From contig DHQO01000002.1 in NCBI GenBank assembly GCA_002408125.1, forward strand, positions 16,317-80,316: 64,000 nucleotides of DNA, in the 5' to 3' direction. The stretch comes from Hyphomonadaceae bacterium UBA5336. Lineage in GTDB: Bacteria; Pseudomonadota; Alphaproteobacteria; Caulobacterales; Hyphomonadaceae. The notes beneath the pieces are model-generated. The model ran no database searches, had not been told where the DNA came from, and saw only the letters and a program-made list of their open reading frames with translations. This document shows positions 36,600 to 45,161 of the stretch, piece after piece. The translations under genes and the position numbers were made by a program. Within the stretch, counting starts at the first letter, position 1. Each line of letters begins with the position of its first letter.

Positions 36600-38008
36600 T
36601 TGGGCTCGTCCAATCCTAAGCGTTCAAACCAGTTTGCCACCTCTTCTGCCACGCGAACAGGGGCGGTGCCACCATAGGAGGTGCGGCTCGCGACCGATTT
36701 CTCCACGGTGAGGACATCGAAGATGCCTTCTGTAATATCTGGGGCCTCTGCCTGCATCTCTTCCAATGACAAATCGGACAGATCGCAGCCTTTCTGTTCC
36801 GCCAACGCCACCAGCGCGCCGGTGACATGATGGGCCTCGCGGAAAGGCAGGCCGAGTTCGCGCACCAGCCAGTCGGCAAGATCGGTGGCGGTGGAAAAGC
36901 CCTTCGAGGCGGCCGCCAGCATGGCGTCATGGTTGAAGCTGATCGTCTCCATCATCCCCGCCATGGCCCGCACGCACAGGTCAAACGTGTCAAAGGCGGC
37001 GAAAGTGAGGATCTTGTCGTCCTGCAGATCCTTGGCATAGGCCAGCGGCAGGGCCTTCACCGCGCCCTGCAGGCTGGTGAACTGGCCGGTGATCAGCGCC
37101 GCCTTGGCGCGGATCAGCTCGGCGGCATCGGGGTTGCGCTTCTGCGGCATGATTGAGGAGCCGGTCGACCAGGCGTCCGACAGCGTCGCAAAACCGAACT
37201 GGGCGCTCGACCAAAGCACGATTTCCTCAGCCAGGCGCGAGAGGTGCGTGGCGGCGATGGACAGCGCGGCAAGCGCCTCCAGCGCGAAATCGCGCGCGGA
37301 GACCGCGTCGAGCGAATTGGCCATCGGCCGGTCGAACCCCAAAGCTTCAGCCGTCATGTCCCGGTCGATGGGAAAGCCGGTTCCGGCCAGCGCGGCGGCG
37401 CCCAGCGGACTCTCGTTCAGGCGCAGTGCACAGTCGAACAGCCGCGCGCGGTCGCGCTGGAACATTTCGACATAGGCCAGCAGGTGGTGGCCTAGCGTGA
37501 CCGGCTGGGCGATCTGGAGGTGCGTGAAGCCCGGCATGACGGTTTCGGTCTCATCGCCGGCGCGGCGCGCCAGCACGCGTTGCAGCTCGCGCAGGCGGTC
37601 CATCGCCTCGTTCAGGGCGCCGCGCGTCCAGAGGCGGAAATCGGTGACGACCTGGTCATTGCGCGAGCGGGCCGTGTGCAGCCGCCCGGCGGGCTCGCCG
37701 ATCAGCGCCTTCAGCCGCGCTTCGACATTCATATGAATGTCTTCCAGCGCCCGGTCGAAGGGGAAGGTCCCCGCGCGCAGCTCTTCCAACACCTGGTCGA
37801 GCCCGCCCTGGATCGCTTCATTATCCTCAGCCGAGATGATGCCCATCTCCGCCAGCATGTCGGCATGAGCGCGCGAACCGGCGACATCCTGCTCGGCCAT
37901 GCGCCTGTCGACATCAATGGAGGCGTTGATCGCTTCCATGATATCGCTCGGGGCTGTGGCGAAGCGCCCGCCCCACATGGTGTGGCCTTTGCCCTTTTCC
38001 GTCGCCAT
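36596..38008 (-). CDS. argH: argininosuccinate lyase
   Basis: 470 residues, full length. Fumarase/aspartase superfamily signature GSSIMPQKRNPDAAELIRAK with the catalytic Ser loop, plus AGRLHTARSRNDQVVTDFRLW and GFTHLQIAQPVTLGHHLLAY. It splits argininosuccinate to arginine and fumarate. First gene of a five-gene leftward chain ending with DUF4175; divergent from tlpA across 49 bp, which must hold both promoters. Confidence 0.97.
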   Translation of the reverse strand: MATEKGKGHTMWGGRFATAPSDIMEAINASIDVDRRMAEQDVAGSRAHADMLAEMGIISAEDNEAIQGGLDQVLEELRAGTFPFDRALEDIHMNVEARLKALIGEPAGRLHTARSRNDQVVTDFRLWTRGALNEAMDRLRELQRVLARRAGDETETVMPGFTHLQIAQPVTLGHHLLAYVEMFQRDRARLFDCALRLNESPLGAAALAGTGFPIDRDMTAEALGFDRPMANSLDAVSARDFALEALAALSIAATHLSRLAEEIVLWSSAQFGFATLSDAWSTGSSIMPQKRNPDAAELIRAKAALITGQFTSLQGAVKALPLAYAKDLQDDKILTFAAFDTFDLCVRAMAGMMETISFNHDAMLAAASKGFSTATDLADWLVRELGLPFREAHHVTGALVALAEQKGCDLSDLSLEEMQAEAPDITEGIFDVLTVEKSVASRTSYGGTAPVRVAEEVANWFERLGLDEPK

Positions 38009-38057
38009 ATCCGATACTCTCGCCTTCCTGTCCTAGCCGCTTAAGGCCTTAAAGCCC

Positions 38058-38654
38058 ATGTCACGATCGGTCGCCCGTTATGCCTTGCTTGCCCTGTTTG
38101 TGATCGGGGCAGGCGTCATTGTCTACGCCCTGGCCTCAGCCATGTCCGGGCCGAAACATGCCGACCCGCTGGAGCGCTATATCGAAGGCGACCTTGCCGG
38201 GCTAGACCTCTCGCGGGCCGGAGAGGCCCTGCCGGCGGGAACTTTCAGCGGGCCGGAGGGGGAAACGCTCAGTCTGGAGGACTTTCGCGGCAAGACGCTT
38301 CTGGTGAATTTCTGGGCCACCTGGTGTGCCCCCTGCGAGCGCGAAATGCCGCATCTCGGCGCATTGGAAACCGCGCGCGGGGGCTCAGATTTCGAGGTTA
38401 TCGCCATCAGCGTGGACCAGTCCACCGACGAGGCCTATGCGCGCGAGCGGATCGACGAGCTGACCGGCGGCGTGCTCACTTTCTATCACGCCCCGCCGGA
38501 AAGCTGGGACCTCATCTACAATGCCGGCGCGCGGGGGTTCCCCACCACGGTGGTCTATGGCCCGGACGGCTCCGAGATCGCCCGCCTCGCCGGCGAGGCC
38601 GACTGGAGCGAGGGCATTGCGCTGGCTTTTGTCGACGAGGTGCTGGGGCATTAG
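38058..38654 (+). CDS. TlpA family thioredoxin-like protein
   Basis: 198 residues. N-terminal membrane anchor (8-29), then a periplasmic thioredoxin fold with active site WCAPC (FWATWCAPCEREMPHL) and cis-Pro in GFPTTVVYG. TlpA/ResA-type proteins reduce disulfides in the periplasm, for example in cytochrome c or copper-site assembly. The TAG stop is inside a 22-bp direct repeat whose second copy lies at 39389. Its divergence from argH is a frequent arrangement in alphaproteobacteria. Confidence 0.9.
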   Translation: MSRSVARYALLALFVIGAGVIVYALASAMSGPKHADPLERYIEGDLAGLDLSRAGEALPAGTFSGPEGETLSLEDFRGKTLLVNFWATWCAPCEREMPHLGALETARGGSDFEVIAISVDQSTDEAYARERIDELTGGVLTFYHAPPESWDLIYNAGARGFPTTVVYGPDGSEIARLAGEADWSEGIALAFVDEVLGH

Positions 38655-38673
38655 GACCGCCTCGGCGATAGCC
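38652..38673. repeat. 22-bp direct repeat, left copy
   Basis: TAGGACCGCCTCGGCGATAGCC overlaps the stop codon of tlpA. The right copy at 39389-39410 differs by one base. The repeats flank one gene. Confidence 0.8.
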
Positions 38674-38692
38674 TGTACATGGAGCCCGCGAC

Positions 38693-39391
38693 ATGAGAGT
38701 CATTGTGTTGCCCGGCCTTGATGGGACCGGTGAATTGCTCACCGAATTCAAAGCAGAACTACAAGGCGGATTCGACGTTCAGGTTTTCAGGTATCCTGAG
38801 AACGCGCCACTCAGTTATGCCGAACTCGCAGCATTGGTCACAGAAGGCCTGCCGCGAGACGAGCCATATTCCATCATAGCAGAGTCTTTTTCCGGGCCGG
38901 TGGCTGCCCTGGTGGCGTCCCGGAGCCCCGAAGGTCTTTGCGCGATTGTATTTGTGGCGTCATTCCTGAAGAAACCGACGCCGCTTCCGAAGGCAATAGC
39001 TGCGTTTGCAAAGGTCGTCCCTGTAAGTTCTTCTCTTCTGCTGTCATTGGCCCGACCCCTCACATTCGGGCGATGGGGTTCGAGAGCGCTGAATGAGCGC
39101 CTGTTGAAATCGGTTCGTCGTGTGTCGCCGAAGGTACTGGCTTCGCGCATCCGGCAGATCATGGACGTTGATGAATTGTCCAAGCTGTCAGACGTCAAAG
39201 TCCCGATGGTGTATCTCAAGCCGACCCGGGACCGGCTGGTCTGCCGGGAGGCACCAGCAGCAATGGAATCGGCCAACCCCGAGCTTGACGTCATCCACGT
39301 GGAAGGCCCGCACTTCATTCTTCAAGCGAACCCCAAGGCCTCCGGGAAGATGGTATCCGATTTCTTGAAATCTCTGCCCGCCCCAGGCTAG
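38693..39391 (+). CDS. alpha/beta hydrolase in a repeat-flanked insertion
   Basis: 232 residues. The compact alpha/beta-hydrolase has VLPGLDGTGELL at the start, nucleophile elbow AESFSGP, Asp in KPTRDRLV and a late His in GPHFILQ, so the triad looks complete. Codons are noticeably less GC-biased than in the neighbours. GGAG precedes the ATG. The gene and little else lies between two 22-bp direct repeats, and its stop codon is formed by the right-hand copy just as that of tlpA is by the left-hand copy, pointing to a recent cassette-like insertion. Confidence 0.8.
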   Translation: MRVIVLPGLDGTGELLTEFKAELQGGFDVQVFRYPENAPLSYAELAALVTEGLPRDEPYSIIAESFSGPVAALVASRSPEGLCAIVFVASFLKKPTPLPKAIAAFAKVVPVSSSLLLSLARPLTFGRWGSRALNERLLKSVRRVSPKVLASRIRQIMDVDELSKLSDVKVPMVYLKPTRDRLVCREAPAAMESANPELDVIHVEGPHFILQANPKASGKMVSDFLKSLPAPG

Positions 39392-39855
39392 GACCGCCTC
39401 GGCGAGAGCCCATATTGCTGCTCGTGGCGGAAGACCAGTTCGACGATGACCACGGTGACCGCGTGGCCGGACAGGCCCACTGTCCACCAGATCGCCGGCC
39501 AGAGCATGACGCTTGCGCTGCCCATTCCGATGCTGATGCCGGCAAAGATGACCATGCCCATCAGATAGCTTGCCAGGTGGATCCAGAAGGAGAGGCGCAG
39601 CGCGGCGACCTTGCGCGCCTGTTCCCGCTGGAGCGCCTCGGCCGCCTTAACGCGCGGGTCGACCGACAGCGCCATGACATCGACATTAAACGCCGCCGCC
39701 AGCGCCTTGAGGGAGTCCTGGGAGGCGGTCTCGCCGTTCTCGATCCGCTGCACGGTACGCAGGCCGATGCCGGCCAGTTCGGCCAGATGCTCCTGCGACC
39801 AGTGGCGCTCCTCGCGCCAGCGCTTGATCTTGGCTGCATCCGCATTGAATTGCAT
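39388..39855 (-). CDS. XRE family regulator with C-terminal 2TM domain
   Basis: 155 residues. Helix-turn-helix XRE domain at about 5-62 (IKRWREERHWSQEHLAELAGIGLRTVQRIENGETASQDSLKALAAAF), then two membrane helices (about 90-115 and 118-140; the 2TM pattern). Such proteins may tie DNA binding to membrane state. The start at 39855 follows GAAAGGGAAAA; the frame is open to 39894. Its last codons lie in the 22-bp repeat; the left repeat copy would encode the same C-terminal Arg-Ser followed by a stop. Confidence 0.82.
   Translation of the reverse strand: MQFNADAAKIKRWREERHWSQEHLAELAGIGLRTVQRIENGETASQDSLKALAAAFNVDVMALSVDPRVKAAEALQREQARKVAALRLSFWIHLASYLMGMVIFAGISIGMGSASVMLWPAIWWTVGLSGHAVTVVIVELVFRHEQQYGLSPRRS
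39389..39410. repeat. 22-bp direct repeat, right copy
   Basis: TAGGACCGCCTCGGCGAGAGCC, 21 of 22 identical to 38652-38673. It encodes the last residues of the XRE gene on the minus strand and the stop of the hydrolase on the plus strand. Confidence 0.8.
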
Positions 39856-39953
39856 GAGTGTTTTCCCTTTCGTGGGCGAAATGAGCGATACCACGAAAAA
39901 GCGGGAAAAGACGAAATTTTACAACGCCAGCAGGCCGCCACGCACACGTCAGA

Positions 39954-39991
39954 GGGCCGCCAGCGGGGCACTAGCGAGTAAGTGGCGGCCC
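39954..39991 (-). terminator. probable terminator after the ABC permease gene
   Basis: A perfect 9-bp stem GGGCCGCCA / TGGCGGCCC with a 20-nt loop, directly after the permease stop codon. There is no T-tract, so the role is uncertain. Confidence 0.4.
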
Positions 39992-39992
39992 C

Positions 39993-40910
39993 TCAAGCCT
40001 TCAGCTTGTAGCCCGAGCGGAACATCCACCAGACGCCGGCGCTGGTCAGCACGGCGAGGACACCGGAGACCGCCACGCCGGTCATCACCGAGGAATTGGC
40101 CACGCCGAGGAAGCCATAGCGGAAGCCGTCGATGAGATAGAAGAAGGGGTCGAAATGGGCGATGGTGTAGAAGGGCTCCACCATCACCTTGATGTCGTAG
40201 AAGGTGCCCGACAGGAAGGTCAGCGGCACGATCACGAAATTGGTCACGGCGGCGAGATGGTCGAACTTGTCGGCCCAGATCCCGCCCATGGCGCCGAGCG
40301 CGCCGAGGATGATCGAAGCCACGGCGCCGAAATAGACCACCGCCCAGAGGTGGGAGATGTTCAGGCTGGCCAGACTGTCGACATGCACCTGGCCCAGCGT
40401 CACCAGCCAGATGATCGGGCCGGAAAAATGGATCGCGAGCCCCGAGATCACGCCGACCATGATGCCGCGTGTGGCTGCCCCGCCGATAAAGCCGACGGTG
40501 AGTTCGAGCGGCGAGAGCGGCGGCATCAGGAAATCCACCTGGCTGCCCTGCACCTTCGAGATGGTCAGCGAGGAAGACGTGTTCTGGAAGGCATTCTGCA
40601 ACACGCCCATCACAACCAGGCCCGGCGCGAGGAAATTATTGTAGACCAGCCCTTCAAAATCCCCGGTCAGCTGTCCGCGGTCGCCGAAGGCGAGCTTGAA
40701 CACGGTCATGAACAGCAAGGTGGTGATCACCGGCGCAAACAGGGTCTGCATCCAGACTTTCAGGTAACGCTGGACCTCACGCTTGTAGAGCGTCCACGTG
40801 CCCAGGCCATTCATCAGACCATAGCGGCGCGGCGGACGCACAATAGCAGCTTGCGAAGTGACGGGACTCACGGCCCCTTCGGGGGGCGCAGACAGGGTGG
40901 CATCGCTCAT
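39993..40910 (-). CDS. ABC-2 type transporter permease
   Basis: 305 residues with six predicted transmembrane helices. It carries the ABC-2/NodJ-like features TLYKREVQRYLKVWMQTLFAPVITTLLFMTVF near the N-terminus and FLSGTFYDI plus HFDPFFYLIDGFRYGFLG near the C-terminus. These permeases export lipids, polysaccharides or drugs with a separate ATPase. No ATP-binding gene is adjacent on either side, so the partner is encoded elsewhere. The start at 40910 (MSDATLS) is provisional; the frame is open to 40970 and no ribosome binding site settles it. Confidence 0.88.
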   Translation of the reverse strand: MSDATLSAPPEGAVSPVTSQAAIVRPPRRYGLMNGLGTWTLYKREVQRYLKVWMQTLFAPVITTLLFMTVFKLAFGDRGQLTGDFEGLVYNNFLAPGLVVMGVLQNAFQNTSSSLTISKVQGSQVDFLMPPLSPLELTVGFIGGAATRGIMVGVISGLAIHFSGPIIWLVTLGQVHVDSLASLNISHLWAVVYFGAVASIILGALGAMGGIWADKFDHLAAVTNFVIVPLTFLSGTFYDIKVMVEPFYTIAHFDPFFYLIDGFRYGFLGVANSSVMTGVAVSGVLAVLTSAGVWWMFRSGYKLKA

Positions 40911-41133
40911 GGCGCGCAACATAGGGATGCGAGTGCGCTCTGACGAGTGCAGATCGCGAATATCTCCCATGGTATTTTCTCGCCCCTATATCTTGTTTCC
41001 TGTGGACAACCAGACCCCGCATATTGCGTTTCCTTTTCCCATGGATACCATATCTAGGTGTCGAGCAACGGCGGGGGGCCTGCCGTTACAATATATAGAG
41101 CCGCATTTGGCGGGGTAGCAAGAGAGGTGCACC

Positions 41134-41679
41134 ATGGCCTGGACGGAAGAGCGTGTGGACATCCTGAAAAAACTCTGGGCGGAAGGGCACTCAGCCTCCC
41201 AGATTGCCAAGGAACTGGGCGGCGTGACGCGCAATGCCGTGATCGGCAAGGTGCATCGCCTGGGCCTGTCGGGCCGAGCGACCCCGTCGCGTCCGGTCAA
41301 GCGCCCGCCGCGCCTGGCCCGTCCCAAGCCCCGGGTCATGCCCGATGGAACGGTCAAGACGCCCGAGCCCCGCGTGGCCACCAGTCCCACCGTCGCGCGC
41401 ACCGGCCGCGAGGATCGCGCCATGATCGAGGCCCTGGCCCCGCTGGAGCTGAAGAATGGTGAGAAGGCCACGGTGCTGAACCTGTCGGCGTCCATGTGCA
41501 AATGGCCGATCGGCGACCCGGCCGACCCGAATTTCGCCTTCTGCGGCCGCAAGGCCGACTGCTCCAGCCCCTATTGCGCCGAGCATTCCAAGATCGCGTT
41601 CCAGCCCGCCCGCAAGCGCGAGCGCAAGAAGTCCGACGATTATGACTATGTCCCCCGCATCGCGAATGCGCGCGGCTGA
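41134..41679 (+). CDS. gcrA: GcrA family cell cycle regulator
   Basis: 181 residues. Helix-turn-helix at 1-45 (MAWTEERVDILKKLWAEGHSASQIAKELGGVTRNAVIGKVHRLGLSGR), a basic Pro-rich linker, and the C-terminal sigma70-binding domain with CKWPIGDPADPNFAFCGRK and SPYCAEHSKIAF. In Caulobacter GcrA activates S-phase genes, preferring CcrM-methylated GANTC promoters. GAGAGG precedes the ATG. This gene supports placing the organism near the Caulobacterales. Confidence 0.95.
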   Translation: MAWTEERVDILKKLWAEGHSASQIAKELGGVTRNAVIGKVHRLGLSGRATPSRPVKRPPRLARPKPRVMPDGTVKTPEPRVATSPTVARTGREDRAMIEALAPLELKNGEKATVLNLSASMCKWPIGDPADPNFAFCGRKADCSSPYCAEHSKIAFQPARKRERKKSDDYDYVPRIANARG

Positions 41680-41711
41680 CCTGAAGCTGCTTTAGCAGAC
41701 CCCATCTCTTC

Positions 41712-41747
41712 ACACCCTCCCGGCCGAATGCCGCGAGGGTGTTTTTT
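41712..41747 (+). terminator. Rho-independent terminator of gcrA
   Basis: ACACCCTC and GAGGGTGT pair, with extra pairing inside the loop (CCGGC/GCCG), then TTTTTT. It lies between convergent gcrA and the SMP-30 gene. Confidence 0.88.
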
Positions 41748-42655
41748 CAGGCATTGAACGCCAGCTCCAGCCCCGGTTCGTCCCAGGTGCATTTCGCGAG
41801 TTGGCCGGTGGCCGAGAGGGTCACCCAGGCGGTGCGCATGTCCGGCCCGCCAAAGGCAATATTGGTGACCAGCGGATCGGGGAAGGCAGTGTGGTATGTG
41901 GTGCCGTCCGGGCGGAAGGTGGTGATGCCGCCATTCAGGATCGTCGCCACGGTGACATTGTCGGCCGCCGTCACCGCCAGGCTGTCGAGATATTGCAGGC
42001 CCGGCAGGGTCGCCACCACGCGGCCATCGGGTCCGAGTGGATTGTGTTCGGAGAGTTCGCCGGGGCTTTTGAGGTCAAACGCCCAGAGCCGCCCGGTCAG
42101 CGTGTCGGCCATATAGACCACTTGCTCATCGGGGCTCAGCCCCACGCCATTGGGCGAGGTGTGATGGAAGGCCATCTCCTTCACACTGCCGTCGGTGCCG
42201 GCGAAATAGAGCCCGCCCATGTCGCGGTGGCGCGGATAGGTCTTGCCGTGGTCGGTGAAATAGAAATTGCCGTGTTTGTCGAAGACGATGTCGTTCGGCC
42301 CTTTCAGAGGCACGCCGTCCACACTGTCGAACAGGCGCTCGACCTTGCCGGTGGCGATGTCGATCCGCTCCATCCGGCCGCCGGAATAATCCTCGGGGCA
42401 GTTGCCGGGAATGGTGAGGCCACCCGCATCGTGCCATTCGAAGCCGCCATTATTACAGCAGTAAAGCGCCCCGTCCGGCCCGATGGCGAGCCCGTTCGGC
42501 CCGCCGCCCGGCTCGGCCACCACTTCGCGCCGGCCATCGCCCCAGATGCGCGAGATCACGCCCGCCTGGATCTCGACCAGGATGATCGAGCCGTCGGCCA
42601 TCACCACGGGGCCTTCGGGAAAGCCGAGGCCTTCGGCTATGATTTCAATGTCCAT
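41747..42655 (-). CDS. SMP-30/gluconolactonase family protein
   Basis: 302 residues. A six-bladed beta-propeller with metal ligands in GFPEGPVVM (Glu), GPNGLAIGPDG, GPNDIVFDKHGNFYFTD and SPNGVGLSPDEQVVYMADT (Asn and Asp). The family hydrolyses sugar lactones or related esters with Ca or Zn. GGGAGGA precedes the ATG. Exact lactone unknown. Convergent with gcrA. Confidence 0.88.
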   Translation of the reverse strand: MDIEIIAEGLGFPEGPVVMADGSIILVEIQAGVISRIWGDGRREVVAEPGGGPNGLAIGPDGALYCCNNGGFEWHDAGGLTIPGNCPEDYSGGRMERIDIATGKVERLFDSVDGVPLKGPNDIVFDKHGNFYFTDHGKTYPRHRDMGGLYFAGTDGSVKEMAFHHTSPNGVGLSPDEQVVYMADTLTGRLWAFDLKSPGELSEHNPLGPDGRVVATLPGLQYLDSLAVTAADNVTVATILNGGITTFRPDGTTYHTAFPDPLVTNIAFGGPDMRTAWVTLSATGQLAKCTWDEPGLELAFNA

Positions 42656-42698
42656 CTTGTCCTCCCGGAACGCTCTTTTGACGTTTCACGGGAGAAGA

Positions 42699-43904
42699 CT
42701 AGGCAGCCGGGCGGGCCTTCGCAAATGGAACCTTGAGCGTGGTGTAGGTCGCCGCTCGCCAGAGCCATTCCAGCGGGCCATAGCGGAACCAGCGATACCA
42801 GAGCCTCGCCCCGATCAGCTGCGCGGCGAAGGCGGCAAGGCCGAAGAGCAATGCCTCGACCTGGCTGAGATCGTCATACAGGCCGAGCCCGAAGCCATAG
42901 AAGATCGGCACGAAGACCAGCGACTGGCCGACATAGAGCGTCAGCGTCATGCGCCCGGCCGGCGCTAAAACGCCGAGTAGCGTCTTGCCCACCCCGCGCC
43001 AGGCCTCCACGAAGACCAGCACCTGGATGAACATGAAGGCATTATCGACAATGTTGGTCACGCCCATGGTGAACCAGACGCGCGCCATCGGCCCATGGGT
43101 CTCGGGCACCATTGTGGTGAGCCAGGGCAGCATCCGGTCGAGGCTGACCGCGAGGAGAATGAGCCCGCCCAGCGCCACGCGCCGTTCCAGAAGAAAAGCT
43201 TCCGGCCGGCGGAAAAACTCAATCCGCCCGAGCACAAGCCCGATCAGGAACAGGCCGATGATCTGCTCCATCCGCCCGGTGGCCCAGTAAAAGCCCACCT
43301 TCTGCAGGTTGCCATCCATGAGGTTGACCGCCAGCACATCGCCAAAGCTGCCGGACACAAAAGTCTGGATGCTGGGATCGGACCAGTAGGCCGGCGGCTG
43401 GTTGGCCCAGCCCGCGCCCTCGATCGCGCTGGCGGTGTAGAAAAAGTGCTGCGGCTGCAGAAAGCACACCCCGGCAATGGCGATCAGAATCCAGTTGTTG
43501 CCGATGCGGTTGAACAGCAAAAGCGTGAGCCCGAACGCCGCCAGGATAGTGAGAATATCGCCGCGATAGATCAGGCCATGCAGATATCCCAGCGCGAAGA
43601 GGATGGTGAGGCGCCAGGCAAACCGGCCGGAAAAATCCACACCCCTGCCCGCCGCCCGGTCCATGATGATGTGAAACGACAGCCCGAAGCAGAGCGCGAA
43701 CAGCGCATAGGACTTGCCGGCAAACAGGCCGAACACCACCTCATGCACCGGCCCGCCCACCGGATTGGCCCAGTAAAGCTCGTAGAATTCCGTCATGTGA
43801 ATGAGGAACAGCCCGAACAGCGCAAACCCGCGCAGGGCATCGACCAGTTCCATGCGCTGGGCCTGCGCAACCGGAATTGGCAGAGGGGCGAGGGCGTCTG
43901 ACAT
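42699..43904 (-). CDS. DUF418 domain-containing membrane protein
   Basis: About 401 residues with eight or more membrane helices. The N-terminal motif RMELVDALRGFALFGLFLIHM and the C-terminal GPLEWLWRAATY pattern define DUF418 (YeiB/YxaH-like). Function uncertain. ATG 43904 is used; a GTG at 43931 is an in-frame alternative, and neither has a strong ribosome binding site. Confidence 0.85.
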   Translation of the reverse strand: MSDALAPLPIPVAQAQRMELVDALRGFALFGLFLIHMTEFYELYWANPVGGPVHEVVFGLFAGKSYALFALCFGLSFHIIMDRAAGRGVDFSGRFAWRLTILFALGYLHGLIYRGDILTILAAFGLTLLLFNRIGNNWILIAIAGVCFLQPQHFFYTASAIEGAGWANQPPAYWSDPSIQTFVSGSFGDVLAVNLMDGNLQKVGFYWATGRMEQIIGLFLIGLVLGRIEFFRRPEAFLLERRVALGGLILLAVSLDRMLPWLTTMVPETHGPMARVWFTMGVTNIVDNAFMFIQVLVFVEAWRGVGKTLLGVLAPAGRMTLTLYVGQSLVFVPIFYGFGLGLYDDLSQVEALLFGLAAFAAQLIGARLWYRWFRYGPLEWLWRAATYTTLKVPFAKARPAA

Positions 43905-43957
43905 CGCACTGGCTGTAGGCGCTTCCCTCACTGCTGGAAAGCACTTAAACCCCCGCC

Positions 43958-44818
43958 ATGTTCAAGGTCTTCGCCATCGGGCCGCGCGCGGCCATCGAAT
44001 CCGCCTGGGACGCCCTCGCCTGGGCCGATCCCTCCCCTGCCGACGCCGTCGATGCCAAGGAGGAAAGCCGCACCACCTGGCGCTTGGATGCCTATGCCGC
44101 CACGCGCGAAGCTGCCGAGGCCTGTGCGGAAATTGTGCGGGAGACCACGCTGGAGCTTTCGCCCACGGTGGAGGCATTGGAAAATCGCGACTGGGTGAAG
44201 CTCTCGCTGGAAGGCCTACCCGCGGTCGAAGCCGGGCGATTCATCGTTGCCGGCAGCCATGCGCTGGCCGCGACCTCACCGGGCAAGACTGCTGTCCTTG
44301 TGGAGGCCGGCCCCGCTTTCGGCACAGGCCATCACGGCACGACGCTGGGCTGCCTGCTTGCGCTCAACGCGGTGCTGCGCCATCGCCGCCCCGGCCGCGT
44401 GCTCGATCTCGGCACCGGCACGGGCGTGCTGGCCATCGCTGCGCTGAAAGCCGGCGCGAGGTTCGCCCTCGCCACGGATATCGATGCCGACAGTGTCGAG
44501 ACGGCCTGGGAAAATGCGGTCACCAACAAGGCCACCGCGCGCTTCAAGGCGCTGAAGGCCACCGGCACGCATCACCACCAGATCCAGTCCCGCGCGCCCT
44601 ATGATACCGTCTTTGCCAATATCCTCGCCAAGCCGCTGGTGAGGCTGGCGCCGGGGATCGCGAAGGTGCTGGCGCCGGGCGGGCGGGTGATCCTGTCGGG
44701 CCTGCTCACCCATCAGGAGCCGATGGTGCGCGGCGCCTTTGCCGGGCACGGACTGGCGTTAGAGCAGCGCATCCGCCGGGATGGCTGGTCGACGCTGGTC
44801 TATCGCCGTCTCGCGTAG
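43958..44818 (+). CDS. prmA: ribosomal protein L11 methyltransferase
   Basis: 286 residues. The N-terminal L11-binding domain is followed by a Rossmann methyltransferase: FGTGHHGTTLGCL, RVLDLGTGTGVLAIAALKAGA and VFANILAKPLVRLAPGIAK, all PrmA signatures. It trimethylates L11 using S-adenosylmethionine. Divergent from DUF418. Confidence 0.92.
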   Translation: MFKVFAIGPRAAIESAWDALAWADPSPADAVDAKEESRTTWRLDAYAATREAAEACAEIVRETTLELSPTVEALENRDWVKLSLEGLPAVEAGRFIVAGSHALAATSPGKTAVLVEAGPAFGTGHHGTTLGCLLALNAVLRHRRPGRVLDLGTGTGVLAIAALKAGARFALATDIDADSVETAWENAVTNKATARFKALKATGTHHHQIQSRAPYDTVFANILAKPLVRLAPGIAKVLAPGGRVILSGLLTHQEPMVRGAFAGHGLALEQRIRRDGWSTLVYRRLA

Positions 44819-44828
44819 AGCCGATGGG

Positions 44829-45014
44829 CTAGCGGGTCGCGCGGCGCGCGATACGGGCATTCCGGCGGGCGAGCAGACGCGGCTTGGCCACGGCTTCGGC
44901 GGGCTGAACCGTCCGGCCGTAAACAGAGCCGTGCTCGATGGCGTTCACCGGCCGGGCCGGCTCGGCGAATACACCGCCAGCCTCTGCTGTTCGTTCAATA
45001 TGCGTGCGTTTCAT
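44829..45014 (-). CDS. small basic protein, unknown
   Basis: 61 residues (MKRTHIERTAEAGGVFAEP..., ending ARRNARIARRATR). GAAGGA lies 10-12 bases ahead of the ATG, and the upstream 45015-45161 gap is AT-rich like a promoter. The strongly basic C-terminus suggests nucleic-acid or ribosome contact. No family recognised. It could also be a chance frame, since the longer frame continues upstream inside the antisense of the aminopeptidase gene. Confidence 0.45.
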   Translation of the reverse strand: MKRTHIERTAEAGGVFAEPARPVNAIEHGSVYGRTVQPAEAVAKPRLLARRNARIARRATR

Positions 45015-45161
45015 GGGTCTTGTCCTTCTCATTGCTGCACTTGCGAACGGATATAAGCACAAACCATGCAAAAAGAAGGGGTTGTTTCGCGCATTACTAT
45101 GCATATATGAATATCTGAATTGCCGCTTTCCGCACGGCCTCTCGCGCGCTATCGCTAGGGT

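Noticed and set aside
41040..41133. CtrA or GANTC sites in the gcrA promoter
   Set aside because: I found no TTAA-N7-TTAA-like pair or GANTC within the last 95 bp before the start.
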